Shown here piece by piece: positions 10,379 to 17,300 of a DNA stretch of 27,056 nt. Source of the DNA: Candidatus Nanohalarchaeota archaeon (GTDB lineage: Archaea > EX4484-52 > B79-G9); the NCBI GenBank assembly GCA_030594795.1, contig JAUVEK010000003.1:1-27056 (forward strand). The letters are read 5' to 3'. The translations under genes were made by a program, and so were the position numbers. Each line of letters starts with the position of its first letter. Within the stretch, counting starts at the first letter, position 1. A model generated the notes under the pieces. It did no database searches, had not been told where the DNA came from, and was given only the letters and a program-made list of their open reading frames with translations.

Positions 10379-11356
10379 ATGAAAAAGAACAGAATCATCA
10401 ATCTCAAAAAAAGGAAGAATAATCCATCAGAATCAGCAACCTTTAATCACCTGCTTATAGCTCTCTTTATGACGCTATTATTTGCCCCCTTGGCTTACGC
10501 AGACACCTCACTCGGAAGCACATTTACCACAAAAAATTTAAGATTGTCTCCTGGTCAGCAGGAAATAATCGAAGTCACATTCTTCAACACCGGCAGCACT
10601 GATATTGACTTGTATATAGAGCAAATAACCCCAATCGAAAAAACATCCACGATAAGCGACATAAAAGCATATATCACGCAAAAAAAGAACAGCATACTAG
10701 TCATTGATCCTTCCCTCACACTAAAAAGTGTACCTGCAACAAAAACACCCTCCAAAAACTCAGGCACCACATGGGTGGTACTCGGGAAAAAAGGAGACCT
10801 CTACGTCCCCGCAAAAAAAGTATACTTCCTGATAGAAGTCCCAAACAAAAAAACATACGCAAAAAACAAATACAACCTCCTATTCCGCGTTCGCACTCAA
10901 AACATAAACACGATACTGGACAGCACCACAGCATCCATCGGACAGGTCCGCGAGTTCCCGGTATCAGTCACCATCCAAAACATAGTACCTAATCCAACAT
11001 ACGCAGACAAAAATACAGGACCATCAAAAAAAACATACACCCCCCTAACAAAAACCACCCCTACTTTTGCTGACACAACGAATGATTTGCGAGAGTCGGA
11101 CACGAATGACAATTACATAAACAACCATATACCACAAGACGACACAAGCCCGGACAACTCTGCCCAAAACGCAAAAAACCCGGACAACACATCAGCAGGC
11201 AACAACACCCCGGCACAGAACACAGACATAAAAGACCATATCACAGGTCTTGTAACAGGAAATGCTCCATCCGGCGAGGGCGCATATAACTATATGACAA
11301 TAATAATAATACTTATAGGTACATTTGTCCTTTATCGCATAGTCAAGTCCGGCTAA
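10379..11356 (+). CDS. Small secreted protein with C-terminal membrane anchor, partner of the giant protein
   Basis: The protein has 325 residues. A basic N-terminus and a hydrophobic stretch (about residues 23-40, ending LAYA) form a signal peptide. A ~180-residue beta-rich domain follows, opening with SLGS and containing FFNTG. A low-complexity Asn/Thr/Asp/Pro linker (about 205-290) leads to one transmembrane helix near the end and a short tail with YRIVK. It starts 4 nt after the giant gene's stop, so co-transcription and probably translational coupling are likely. It is a paralog of the minus-strand protein at 23444-24511: both have SLGS, FFNTG, a W-[VI]-x-L...G strand, an internal P-x-x-x-x-N-x-Y-x-L strand, and a TGL motif before the anchor. 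It lacks that paralog's calcium-binding repeats. A role as membrane anchor or assembly partner for the giant protein is inferred from context; no family name is recognised. Confidence 0.85.
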   Translation: MKKNRIINLKKRKNNPSESATFNHLLIALFMTLLFAPLAYADTSLGSTFTTKNLRLSPGQQEIIEVTFFNTGSTDIDLYIEQITPIEKTSTISDIKAYITQKKNSILVIDPSLTLKSVPATKTPSKNSGTTWVVLGKKGDLYVPAKKVYFLIEVPNKKTYAKNKYNLLFRVRTQNINTILDSTTASIGQVREFPVSVTIQNIVPNPTYADKNTGPSKKTYTPLTKTTPTFADTTNDLRESDTNDNYINNHIPQDDTSPDNSAQNAKNPDNTSAGNNTPAQNTDIKDHITGLVTGNAPSGEGAYNYMTIIIILIGTFVLYRIVKSG

Positions 11357-11509
11357 CATCGATATGGTATATCCTTATTGAAGGAATTAGCCTCCACAAT
11401 CTCTTTTTGATATCTCAATATATTAGAATAAAATTATAATGAAATTGAGAAATATAATTCTATTATCCTAAAATTATATTATTATCTCAACATTACTTAT
11501 TAGTGACAT

Positions 11510-11525
11510 CGAAAGATATATATAT
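11510..11525 (+). promoter_or_regulatory. BRE/TATA box upstream of the secreted-paralog operon
   Basis: The sequence CGAAAGATATATATAT has the form of an archaeal B-recognition element followed by a TATA box. It would place transcription start near 11545-11550, giving a leader of about 40 nt before the ATG at 11589. That start is preceded by GGGAGAT at 11578-11584. The combination of a good TATA box and a good ribosome binding site suggests strong expression. The region from 11357 to here is otherwise A+T-rich with short inverted repeats and no gene. Confidence 0.5.
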
Positions 11526-11588
11526 GGGACGGTTTTAATATATCGATATAACACAAGAACTCATAAAAAAGGATTAAGGGAGATAAAC

Positions 11589-12527
11589 ATGAATGATACT
11601 AATACTGTTTTAGGAATGTTTCTGGCATTAGCTGTCATGTCTCTGCTTCTGGGTTCTACTTCTATGATGGATACTGCAAGTGGAGCCGAAGGTAATGACA
11701 CAATTACAATCTCGATAAATATTTCAGAAAAAACAATGGTTGACATCAACCCAAGTACCCTTACATGGAACGCAAGCAACATATACCCTGGCAGTGTGGC
11801 AGATAGCACGAAAGAAGCAAATAACTACGGCAATATCTGGATAGAGAATATTGGCTCAACTAACATAACAAAAATCTGGTTCAACAACTCATACCCGTCC
11901 GATAGACCATTTGGTTCTGGTGACCCCGATGCTTATGATCCCGCAAATTTTGTGGTTCTAGCCAACACAAGCAGCAGTTCCCCTTACTTTATTAACAGGG
12001 TGGAATACCGGGAAAATGACAGCATGTATATCTCAATACCAGGCACTGCCAGTGCATCTGCGCCAGAGGACATGTTTGGAAGGTTCAGGAACAACAGTTA
12101 CGAATATTTCTTTATAGTAGAAGGAACAAACGGAAACAACTGTACAGAAGGTACATTGCGTTACAGTACAGACCCGCACACAAAAGACAGTACTGGAGAT
12201 ACAAACCTGACCGATAATACAGGTTATGTACTGCAGGCCTCAGGGGAGTGGAGCATAACCAACGTCACTTTTGGCAGCGAAACTTACTGCTTTGCTGTCC
12301 ATTACGATTGCTCAAAAGCCATGTTCCACAAATGGAATGCAGATGCACCTGGGGCTGGAACAGGACTCTGTAGTAACGTTCCCAGCCATTTCCTTAGCTC
12401 AAACTTGGTTCCCGGCGATTTGGAAAAAGCATGGGTTAAAGCTTACATTCCTTACGGGGTGCCATACTGGGGCACTCTCGGTGGTTCATCAGGTGGGACA
12501 TTGACAGTATTTGTGGATGTGAGTTAA
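11589..12527 (+). CDS. Secreted four-cysteine surface protein, paralog 1
   Basis: The protein has 312 residues. It opens with a signal peptide (hydrophobic core about residues 8-24, ending ASGAEG) and has no other membrane segment. The start is fixed by a GGGAGAT ribosome binding site 4-6 nt upstream. The mature domain begins with beta strands (TISINIS...VDINPSTLTW), then IENIGSTNIT-x-IWFN, and later the conserved block FHKWNADAPGAGT. Four cysteines match those of the paralog at 12801-13739, suggesting two conserved disulfides. It ends YIPYGVPYWG...GTLTVFVDV. Many N-x-S/T sequons indicate surface exposure and glycosylation. The layout (signal peptide, single jelly-roll-like domain with an N-x-G strand) recalls TasA/camelysin-like fibre proteins and archaeal bundling-pilus subunits, but no diagnostic motif proves it. 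It leads a three-gene operon with its own promoter. Confidence 0.85.
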   Translation: MNDTNTVLGMFLALAVMSLLLGSTSMMDTASGAEGNDTITISINISEKTMVDINPSTLTWNASNIYPGSVADSTKEANNYGNIWIENIGSTNITKIWFNNSYPSDRPFGSGDPDAYDPANFVVLANTSSSSPYFINRVEYRENDSMYISIPGTASASAPEDMFGRFRNNSYEYFFIVEGTNGNNCTEGTLRYSTDPHTKDSTGDTNLTDNTGYVLQASGEWSITNVTFGSETYCFAVHYDCSKAMFHKWNADAPGAGTGLCSNVPSHFLSSNLVPGDLEKAWVKAYIPYGVPYWGTLGGSSGGTLTVFVDVS

Positions 12528-12565
12528 GCATGATGAAAATTCAAACGCGCGATAGAGGAGATAAA

Positions 12566-12799
12566 ATGGCGAAAAGAGAAAACGTGCCAGTCAGTGTAAT
12601 AATCCAAAAGATACTTGGGGAATCAAAAAAGCCGAACTCGACTTATGAAATTGCCAAAAAGGCAAATCTTTCATGGTCAACAGTGAACATCCATTCCTAC
12701 AAGCTCAAAGACCAGGGAATAATCGATTGTAAACTGGAGGTAGCTGAAGTTGGCTCCGGAAAGAAAATGTTATGGTTCCTGAAAAAAGGGGGTAATTAA
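12566..12799 (+). CDS. Small winged-helix DNA-binding regulator
   Basis: The protein has 77 residues from the ATG at 12566, which is preceded by GAGGAG at 12555-12560. An in-frame ATG at 12530 would add 12 residues but lacks a comparable ribosome binding site. The sequence shows a helix (VIIQKILGES), a typical helix-turn-helix (STYEIAKKANLSWSTVNIHSYKLKDQGII) and a short wing (KLEVAEV...KKMLWFLKK), so it is a minimal winged-helix domain with no sensor domain. It lies between two paralogous secreted-protein genes, 38 nt after the first and 1 nt before the second, so it is probably made from the same transcript. Feedback control of surface-protein expression, or switching between the two paralogs, is a reasonable inference. 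The target is not known. Confidence 0.85.
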   Translation: MAKRENVPVSVIIQKILGESKKPNSTYEIAKKANLSWSTVNIHSYKLKDQGIIDCKLEVAEVGSGKKMLWFLKKGGN

Positions 12800-12800
12800 T

Positions 12801-13739
12801 ATGGAAAGAAAAATAAATTATACAAAAGGACAAATAAAATTTTACAGCATATTATTTTTTACAGTCTTTTTGATAACTATGCTATCAAGTACAGGAGAAA
12901 GAGCAGATGCAGCCACCAACGAAACAGGAAACGCAACAGTAAGTCTAACCATTGGCTCAAAAACAATGATTGATATTACACCGTCAGTGCTGGACTATGG
13001 TACACAAGATCCAGGCAGTGCGATAGAGAACTATACATACAATAGTCAAAATCTCAGCCAGATACAAATAGAAAATATCGGCTCAACTAACCTGACAGAC
13101 GTATGGTTCAACACAACACGACCGGGATCAAGGCCGTTTGGTACAGGTGTCGTAACAAATTATGACGCAGCAAATTTTTTGGCAATTAAAAACAGCACCA
13201 TGGGAGTATCAGAATTTGCATTTGTTGACAGATTGGAATTCAATCACACTAAAGACATAGTCTATTTGACACTTCCAACAAACTATAAGAGACAAGGAAG
13301 ATTACATGTCGGTCCAAATGAATATTTCTGGGCAACAGCATCCAATGGAAACTATTGCAACGGGAGCGGTTCAGGTAAACTACATATAGGTACAACAGCG
13401 CACACCCAGGACAGCACAGGCGACATTGATCTGTCAGACGGTGGCGAACACTCCATACTTTCATCCGGAGACAGCAGCTGGGGGCTGGTACAGGAATTCA
13501 CAGTAGGCAGTGCATCCTACTGTGCTGCTGTTAGTGCAGATTGCAGTCAGGTAAGGTTCTACAGGTGGAATGCAGATGCTCCGGGTGCAGGTACATGTAC
13601 ACTGGATGAACGATACCAAACTACGGACCTATATCCTGGAGCCTCATTTGCCGTTGACGTAAAGTTATATGTCCCCTATGGTGTACCTGTAGGTGCTGTA
13701 ACCAACGGAACTTTGACTGTTATAGCAACTGCAGTATAA
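12801..13739 (+). CDS. Secreted four-cysteine surface protein, paralog 2
   Basis: The protein has 312 residues, the same length as paralog 1. A basic N-terminus and a hydrophobic core (about residues 16-31) form a signal peptide ending near ERADA. Shared blocks with paralog 1: TMIDITPSVLDYG...DPGS, IENIGSTNLT-x-VWFN, RPFGTG, YDAANF, SYC...DCS, RWNADAPGAGT, and a terminal YVPYGVP...NGTLTV strand. The four cysteines align. The ribosome binding site is GGGGGT within the end of the regulator gene, whose stop is 1 nt upstream, so translation is probably coupled. The two paralogs differ widely between the blocks, so they are not a recent duplication. The mature form is probably a secreted, glycosylated single-domain subunit. 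The TasA-like or pilus-subunit idea applies equally here and is unproven. Confidence 0.85.
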   Translation: MERKINYTKGQIKFYSILFFTVFLITMLSSTGERADAATNETGNATVSLTIGSKTMIDITPSVLDYGTQDPGSAIENYTYNSQNLSQIQIENIGSTNLTDVWFNTTRPGSRPFGTGVVTNYDAANFLAIKNSTMGVSEFAFVDRLEFNHTKDIVYLTLPTNYKRQGRLHVGPNEYFWATASNGNYCNGSGSGKLHIGTTAHTQDSTGDIDLSDGGEHSILSSGDSSWGLVQEFTVGSASYCAAVSADCSQVRFYRWNADAPGAGTCTLDERYQTTDLYPGASFAVDVKLYVPYGVPVGAVTNGTLTVIATAV

Positions 13740-13853
13740 GATAAAATGGAGGGTTATACTAAATCACTTCAAATTTTAGACACAAAGTGATTTACGTATA
13801 TGGAAAAAACCGCAGTATTGTTTAATATTTGCGGTTTTTTACTATATATGTTT

Positions 13854-13912
13854 ATACTCTCTTCCCTATTGACCCTGCCCTCCCTGGCAGGGTCACATTT
13901 TATTTTTTTATC
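13854..13912 (+). repeat. Tandem hairpin-plus-T-run unit 1
   Basis: A 59-nt unit with CTCTCTTCCCT, then GACCCTGCC (13871-13879) pairing with GGCAGGGTC (13886-13894) over a 6-nt loop, then a run of seven T (13903-13909). The form is that of a transcription terminator. The adjacent unit repeats it with changes on both arms of the stem. Confidence 0.65.
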
Positions 13913-13968
13913 ATGCTCTCTTCCCTTTGACCCTGTTTCCCTAACAGGGTCATTTTCTTTTTTTAATC
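13913..13968 (+). repeat. Tandem hairpin-plus-T-run unit 2
   Basis: A 56-nt unit directly abutting unit 1, with the same CTCTCTTCCCT lead. GACCCTGTT (13929-13937) pairs with AACAGGGTC (13943-13951), followed by a T run (about 13957-13964). Two stem positions differ from unit 1 on both arms (CC/GG to TT/AA), so pairing was preserved while sequence drifted. The two together may act as a double terminator for the upstream operon. Confidence 0.65.
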
Positions 13969-14216
13969 GTATAGTCAATCGTCAAAATATAGACCTGACT
14001 GATTTCACCTTCATCAATATCGATTGACTTTGACCATAGTTCACGCCGTTACTGTATTGACAAATATGACCAAAAAAACAATAGGCGTTAACTATATGGC
14101 AAAGACATACAGTCTAAAAAGTTATGTCTTTGACTATATATATCAAATATTTTAAAGAAAGCTTATATTCCAGAACCACCATAATTTATTTGGACTTATG
14201 AAGAAAGTGATTCAAA

Positions 14217-15200
14217 ATGCAGATAAGCTACACCTATGAGAATGTCAATCTACTGATAGTTTTGATCGGATTAATCATCATCATCCACATTATTACATTA
14301 AGAAAAATAGAAAAAAGAACAATAAAATTTGCAAACTATGAGACCTTAAAAAAAGTCATCGGCTACGAGATCCTTCATAAAAACTACCTGCCCCTAATTC
14401 TCCGCCTTCTGGCAATGTTCTTGATAATCGTCGGCATATCCAACCTGACACTCACCATTATAAATCCCGTTTCAGATACTGACTATGTATTTGCAATAGA
14501 CACCTCCTCAAGCATGCTGACATCAGACAACGGAACCTTTGAGCCAAGCAGGCTGGAAGCTGCAAAAGACTCTGCAATTAACCTGTTAAACAAAGTCCCT
14601 GGAAACACGAACATAGGAATCGTAACATTTGCAGGCAAATCACATGTAAAATCAGAACCAACCAATGACCACAAAGAACTAAAACAAATACTGCACAAAA
14701 TCACATTTGACCCGGAAGCAGGCACATCTATTGGAAACGCCCTGATAACTTCATCAGGACTATTGACAAACACATCAAAGAAAAGGGTAATAACATTAAT
14801 AACCGACGGTCGCAATAACAGGGGAGTAGATATTGAAGAATCCCTGAAATACGTTATTACAAACAACATCACAGTTTACACGATCGGCGTTGGTCTGAGA
14901 AACGGCACCACAGCCACCATTTCAGACACCGAACTGCTGCATAACCTAAGAAAAACAAACGCAACAGCAGCAGAATTTCAGGAACTGAACATAACCGAAC
15001 TAAAAAACATTGCAAACCAGACCCAGGGAAACTATTTTTTCGTAACGAACAAAGAAGAGCTGAATGCCGCTTTTGAAAGTGCCGTTCTGGACAAAGACAC
15101 AACAAAAATGCCTCTTGTAAAATACGTACTCCTCATCGCTGCACTCCTGCTCCTGCTCGAATGGAGCCTTGGAGCAACCAAATACAAAACAATCCCATAG
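14217..15200 (+). CDS. BatA-like von Willebrand factor A membrane protein
   Basis: The protein has 327 residues. Two N-terminal transmembrane helices (about 10-28 and 58-82) flank a short basic loop, followed by a VWA domain with the metal-ion-dependent adhesion site D95-T-S97-S-S99, a downstream AGTSIGNAL segment and ITDGRNNRG. A third helix lies near the C-terminus (about 302-320). This is the BatA/BatB architecture (helices, VWA, terminal helix). The domain lies on the outer side or cytoplasmic side depending on topology, which cannot be settled here. The start is supported by GTGAT at 14207-14211 with a 5-nt spacer. The DUF58 gene follows closely. VWA proteins of this type act with MoxR ATPases in assembling or maturing metal-dependent or envelope complexes; the client here is unknown, though nearby surface proteins are candidates. 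Confidence 0.9.
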   Translation: MQISYTYENVNLLIVLIGLIIIIHIITLRKIEKRTIKFANYETLKKVIGYEILHKNYLPLILRLLAMFLIIVGISNLTLTIINPVSDTDYVFAIDTSSSMLTSDNGTFEPSRLEAAKDSAINLLNKVPGNTNIGIVTFAGKSHVKSEPTNDHKELKQILHKITFDPEAGTSIGNALITSSGLLTNTSKKRVITLITDGRNNRGVDIEESLKYVITNNITVYTIGVGLRNGTTATISDTELLHNLRKTNATAAEFQELNITELKNIANQTQGNYFFVTNKEELNAAFESAVLDKDTTKMPLVKYVLLIAALLLLLEWSLGATKYKTIP

Positions 15201-15218
15201 CCCTGCAAGTTGATTATC

Positions 15219-16169
15219 ATGAATACAAGAGACACCAAAGACAAAGAGATTCGGCAAAGCAAACTGTACATTCATCCTGAAATTAGAAATCTGATGCAGG
15301 AAATAGACGTTAACGTCAGGAGATTGGTAGATGAAGTCAGGTTCATACTGAAATACAAGATAATATTTCGAGGTCGCGGGCTGGAATTCGAAGGCCTGAG
15401 AGAATACACCACAAGCGACGATTCCTCGATGATAGACTGGAAAATATCAAGAAGAGTGTCCTCATCAAAAAAACTCGACAAGCTCTATGTCCGGGTCTAC
15501 GAGGAAGAGCGCGACCTGAACATATTTGTCCTCATCGATACATCAGAAACAATGCTCTTCGGCACGCAGGACAAGTTAAAAACCGAATATGCCTCAGTTA
15601 TTGCAGGGACCCTGGTATATACTGCAATTGAAGTAGGTGACAAAGCAGGAATCGCCATGTTCAGTGACAATGTGCACAAGCTCATACTGCCCTCAAAATC
15701 CAGTGACCAGTACTATCGGGTTTTAAGAGAACTTAGCAACCCGAAAAATTATGGAGGCAAATGCAGCCTCTACTCTGCCTTAAAAACAGCTACATCCGCT
15801 CTGGACTCAAGAAGCATGTTATTCATTGTTTCAGACTTTATCAGTGTCGGCGACGATTGGGAAGACCTGCTCAAAGCCGCGTCATCAAAATTCGAAGGTG
15901 TCCTCGGCATAATGGTAAGAGACATAAGAGACAGCTTCATCCCCGATGATCTTGGAAACTTCAGGATGTCGGACCCCATCTCAAAATCCGCTACATGCGT
16001 AGACCTTGACAAAATCCGCGAAAAATACAGGATCGAAACTGAAAAGCAGGAAAAGAACATAGAAAGAATATTCACAAAAACCCACGCCGGCTTTATAAAA
16101 TGCTACACACACGACCCATTCATAAACCCGCTCGTAAAATGGTTCAACCTCTGGGGTATGGGCCGTTAA
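15219..16169 (+). CDS. DUF58 family protein (MoxR partner)
   Basis: The protein has 316 residues from the ATG at 15219, preceded by TTGATT. An in-frame TTG at 15210 is a weaker start. The DUF58 signature is clear: GRGLEFEGLREYT, then DDSSMIDWKISRRV, then a VWA-like strand VLIDTSETM with a partial metal-site motif. There is no signal peptide or membrane segment, so it is cytoplasmic. Some DUF58 proteins carry N-terminal helices; this one has none. It starts 18 nt after the VWA gene, so the two form one operon. DUF58 proteins are regularly encoded beside MoxR and BatA-type genes, as here. The gene ends 11 nt from the convergent MoxR stop. Confidence 0.92.
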   Translation: MNTRDTKDKEIRQSKLYIHPEIRNLMQEIDVNVRRLVDEVRFILKYKIIFRGRGLEFEGLREYTTSDDSSMIDWKISRRVSSSKKLDKLYVRVYEEERDLNIFVLIDTSETMLFGTQDKLKTEYASVIAGTLVYTAIEVGDKAGIAMFSDNVHKLILPSKSSDQYYRVLRELSNPKNYGGKCSLYSALKTATSALDSRSMLFIVSDFISVGDDWEDLLKAASSKFEGVLGIMVRDIRDSFIPDDLGNFRMSDPISKSATCVDLDKIREKYRIETEKQEKNIERIFTKTHAGFIKCYTHDPFINPLVKWFNLWGMGR

Positions 16170-16180
16170 TCTTCCGGCAT

Positions 16181-17155
16181 TTACAGAACCGCCACACTCT
16201 TAAGAATTTCATCAATGATTGTATCTGTCTCCAGTTCCACTGCCTTTCCTTCATAATTCAGGATAATCCTGTGCCTAAGCACATTATGCGCAACCTCCCT
16301 GACGTCCTCCGGCAGCACATATGCCCTGTTCTCAAGAAATGCGTGTGCTTTCGCTGTAATAAAAAGAGCAATAGAAGCTCTCGGCGATGCACCCCAGTCA
16401 ATATACTTGCCATACTCCAGCCCATACTCCTCAGGATGCCTCGTAGCATTTATCAGCTCAACAATATAATGCTTAATTTCCGGCGCAAGATAAATCTCCC
16501 TGACAACAGACTGCATATCAAATACATCCTGCGGAACAATGACATCCTGTATATCATAACTCTCAAACTCATTAATCATGGTATTCTGGTCTACAATTCT
16601 CCTCTCATCTTCTTTCTTCGGATACCCGACAGCAATCTTGAACAGGAATCTGTCAATTTGCGCTTCCGGCAGCGGATAAACCCCCAACTGCTCAAGAGGG
16701 TTCTGTGTAGCCATCACAAAAAACGGGGACGGTAGCTGGAAAGTATCCTTTCCGATAGTAACTATCTTCTCCTGCATCACGGACAGCATCGCACTCTGCA
16801 CCTTTGGCGGCGCCCTGTTAATCTCATCCGCGAGAATAAAATTAGCAAAAATCGGACCCTTCATAGTATAAAAACCCTTTTCAGGGTCATATGCTGAAAT
16901 GCCGAGAATATCCGCAGGCAGCAAATCCGGGGTAAACTGGATTCTCTGGAACTTTGTCTCCCTGACAGTTTTTGCAATAGTCATAATAAGCAGAGTCTTG
17001 GCAAGCCCCGGCGCACCCTCAAGCAAAATATTCCCATTACAGAGCATACACGTAAGCACACTGTTGATTACCTCCTTCTGCCCGATAACTGCCTTACCTG
17101 TTTCATTATATATACTCTCAATTTTATCATGATACCCGGCAATTCTGTCAGACAT
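16181..17155 (-). CDS. MoxR-family AAA+ ATPase
   Basis: The protein has 324 residues from the ATG at 17155. An upstream in-frame TTG at 17200 would add 15 residues lacking family similarity. Walker A is GAPGLAKT (47-54) and Walker B FILADE (106-111), followed by INRAPPKVQSAMLSVMQE, then ATQNPLEQLGVYPLPEAQIDRFLF, the sensor and arginine-finger region typical of MoxR. The C-terminal lid contains GASPRASIALFITAKAHA. MoxR ATPases act as chaperone-like remodelling enzymes with DUF58 and VWA partners. Here the ATPase is convergent with DUF58 and not in one operon with it, which is unusual: in most loci moxR precedes DUF58 on the same strand. A TATA box upstream supports independent transcription. 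Confidence 0.94.
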   Translation of the reverse strand: MSDRIAGYHDKIESIYNETGKAVIGQKEVINSVLTCMLCNGNILLEGAPGLAKTLLIMTIAKTVRETKFQRIQFTPDLLPADILGISAYDPEKGFYTMKGPIFANFILADEINRAPPKVQSAMLSVMQEKIVTIGKDTFQLPSPFFVMATQNPLEQLGVYPLPEAQIDRFLFKIAVGYPKKEDERRIVDQNTMINEFESYDIQDVIVPQDVFDMQSVVREIYLAPEIKHYIVELINATRHPEEYGLEYGKYIDWGASPRASIALFITAKAHAFLENRAYVLPEDVREVAHNVLRHRIILNYEGKAVELETDTIIDEILKSVAVL

Positions 17156-17218
17156 TATCTCTAATTCACGCTTGTTTATATAGCTCACCTTCAAACTCAA
17201 TCAATCTATACCTAATTA

Positions 17219-17226
17219 TTTATATA
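17219..17226 (-). promoter_or_regulatory. TATA box for the MoxR gene
   Basis: Read on the minus strand this is TATATAAA preceded by AGAGGA. Transcription would start near 17196, giving a leader of about 40 nt to the ATG at 17155. A second TATATAAA at 17182-17175 lies only 20-27 nt before that ATG and could give a leaderless message. The strand and spacing favour the 17155 start over the TTG at 17200. Confidence 0.45.
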
Positions 17227-17300
17227 TCCTCTTACTTATAAAATTAATATCAAAGAAGTATACTCAAGGCATGAAATAAATGACCCAATTTCAACATACT

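Larger units (their letters stand above)
13761..14132 (+). ncRNA. Multi-hairpin element, copy A (candidate structured RNA)
   Basis: This 477-nt gene-free interval holds a series of hairpins. H1: AAATCACTT (13761-13769) with AAGTGATTT (13785-13793). H2: 11 bp, 13804-13814 with 13830-13840. Two tandem GACCCTG hairpins follow (listed separately). H3: AGTCAATCG (13973-13981) with CGATTGACT (14021-14029). H4: 12 positions with one mismatch, 14036-14047 with 14084-14095. H5: CAAAGACATA (14100-14109) with TATGTCTTTG (14123-14132). H1, H2 and H5, with their flanks (ATACTAAATCAC before H1, ATATGGCAA and TTGACTATAT around H5), recur at 17301-17497 with compensatory changes in the stems. The element begins 21 nt after the stop at 13739 and ends 84 nt before the VWA gene. 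It could be a leader, a small RNA or a mobile palindromic element. Confidence 0.5.

Noticed and set aside
13800..14027. 75-codon open frame inside the hairpin region (starts MEK)
   Set aside because: It runs through H2, the T-runs and the tandem repeats, its residues reflect those repeats, and the equivalent frame in copy B diverges after a few codons. Treated as non-coding, with the initiation signal noted as a finding.
13759..14140. Insertion sequence with terminal inverted repeats
   Set aside because: The two copies share end sequences, but these are not inverted repeats of each other, no target duplications are visible and no transposase is present. A non-autonomous palindromic element remains possible and is noted in the main finding.
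16100..16735. 211-codon plus-strand frame over the 3' half of the MoxR gene
   Set aside because: It is the complement of the conserved MoxR sequence and has no domain; MoxR on the minus strand carries all AAA+ motifs.
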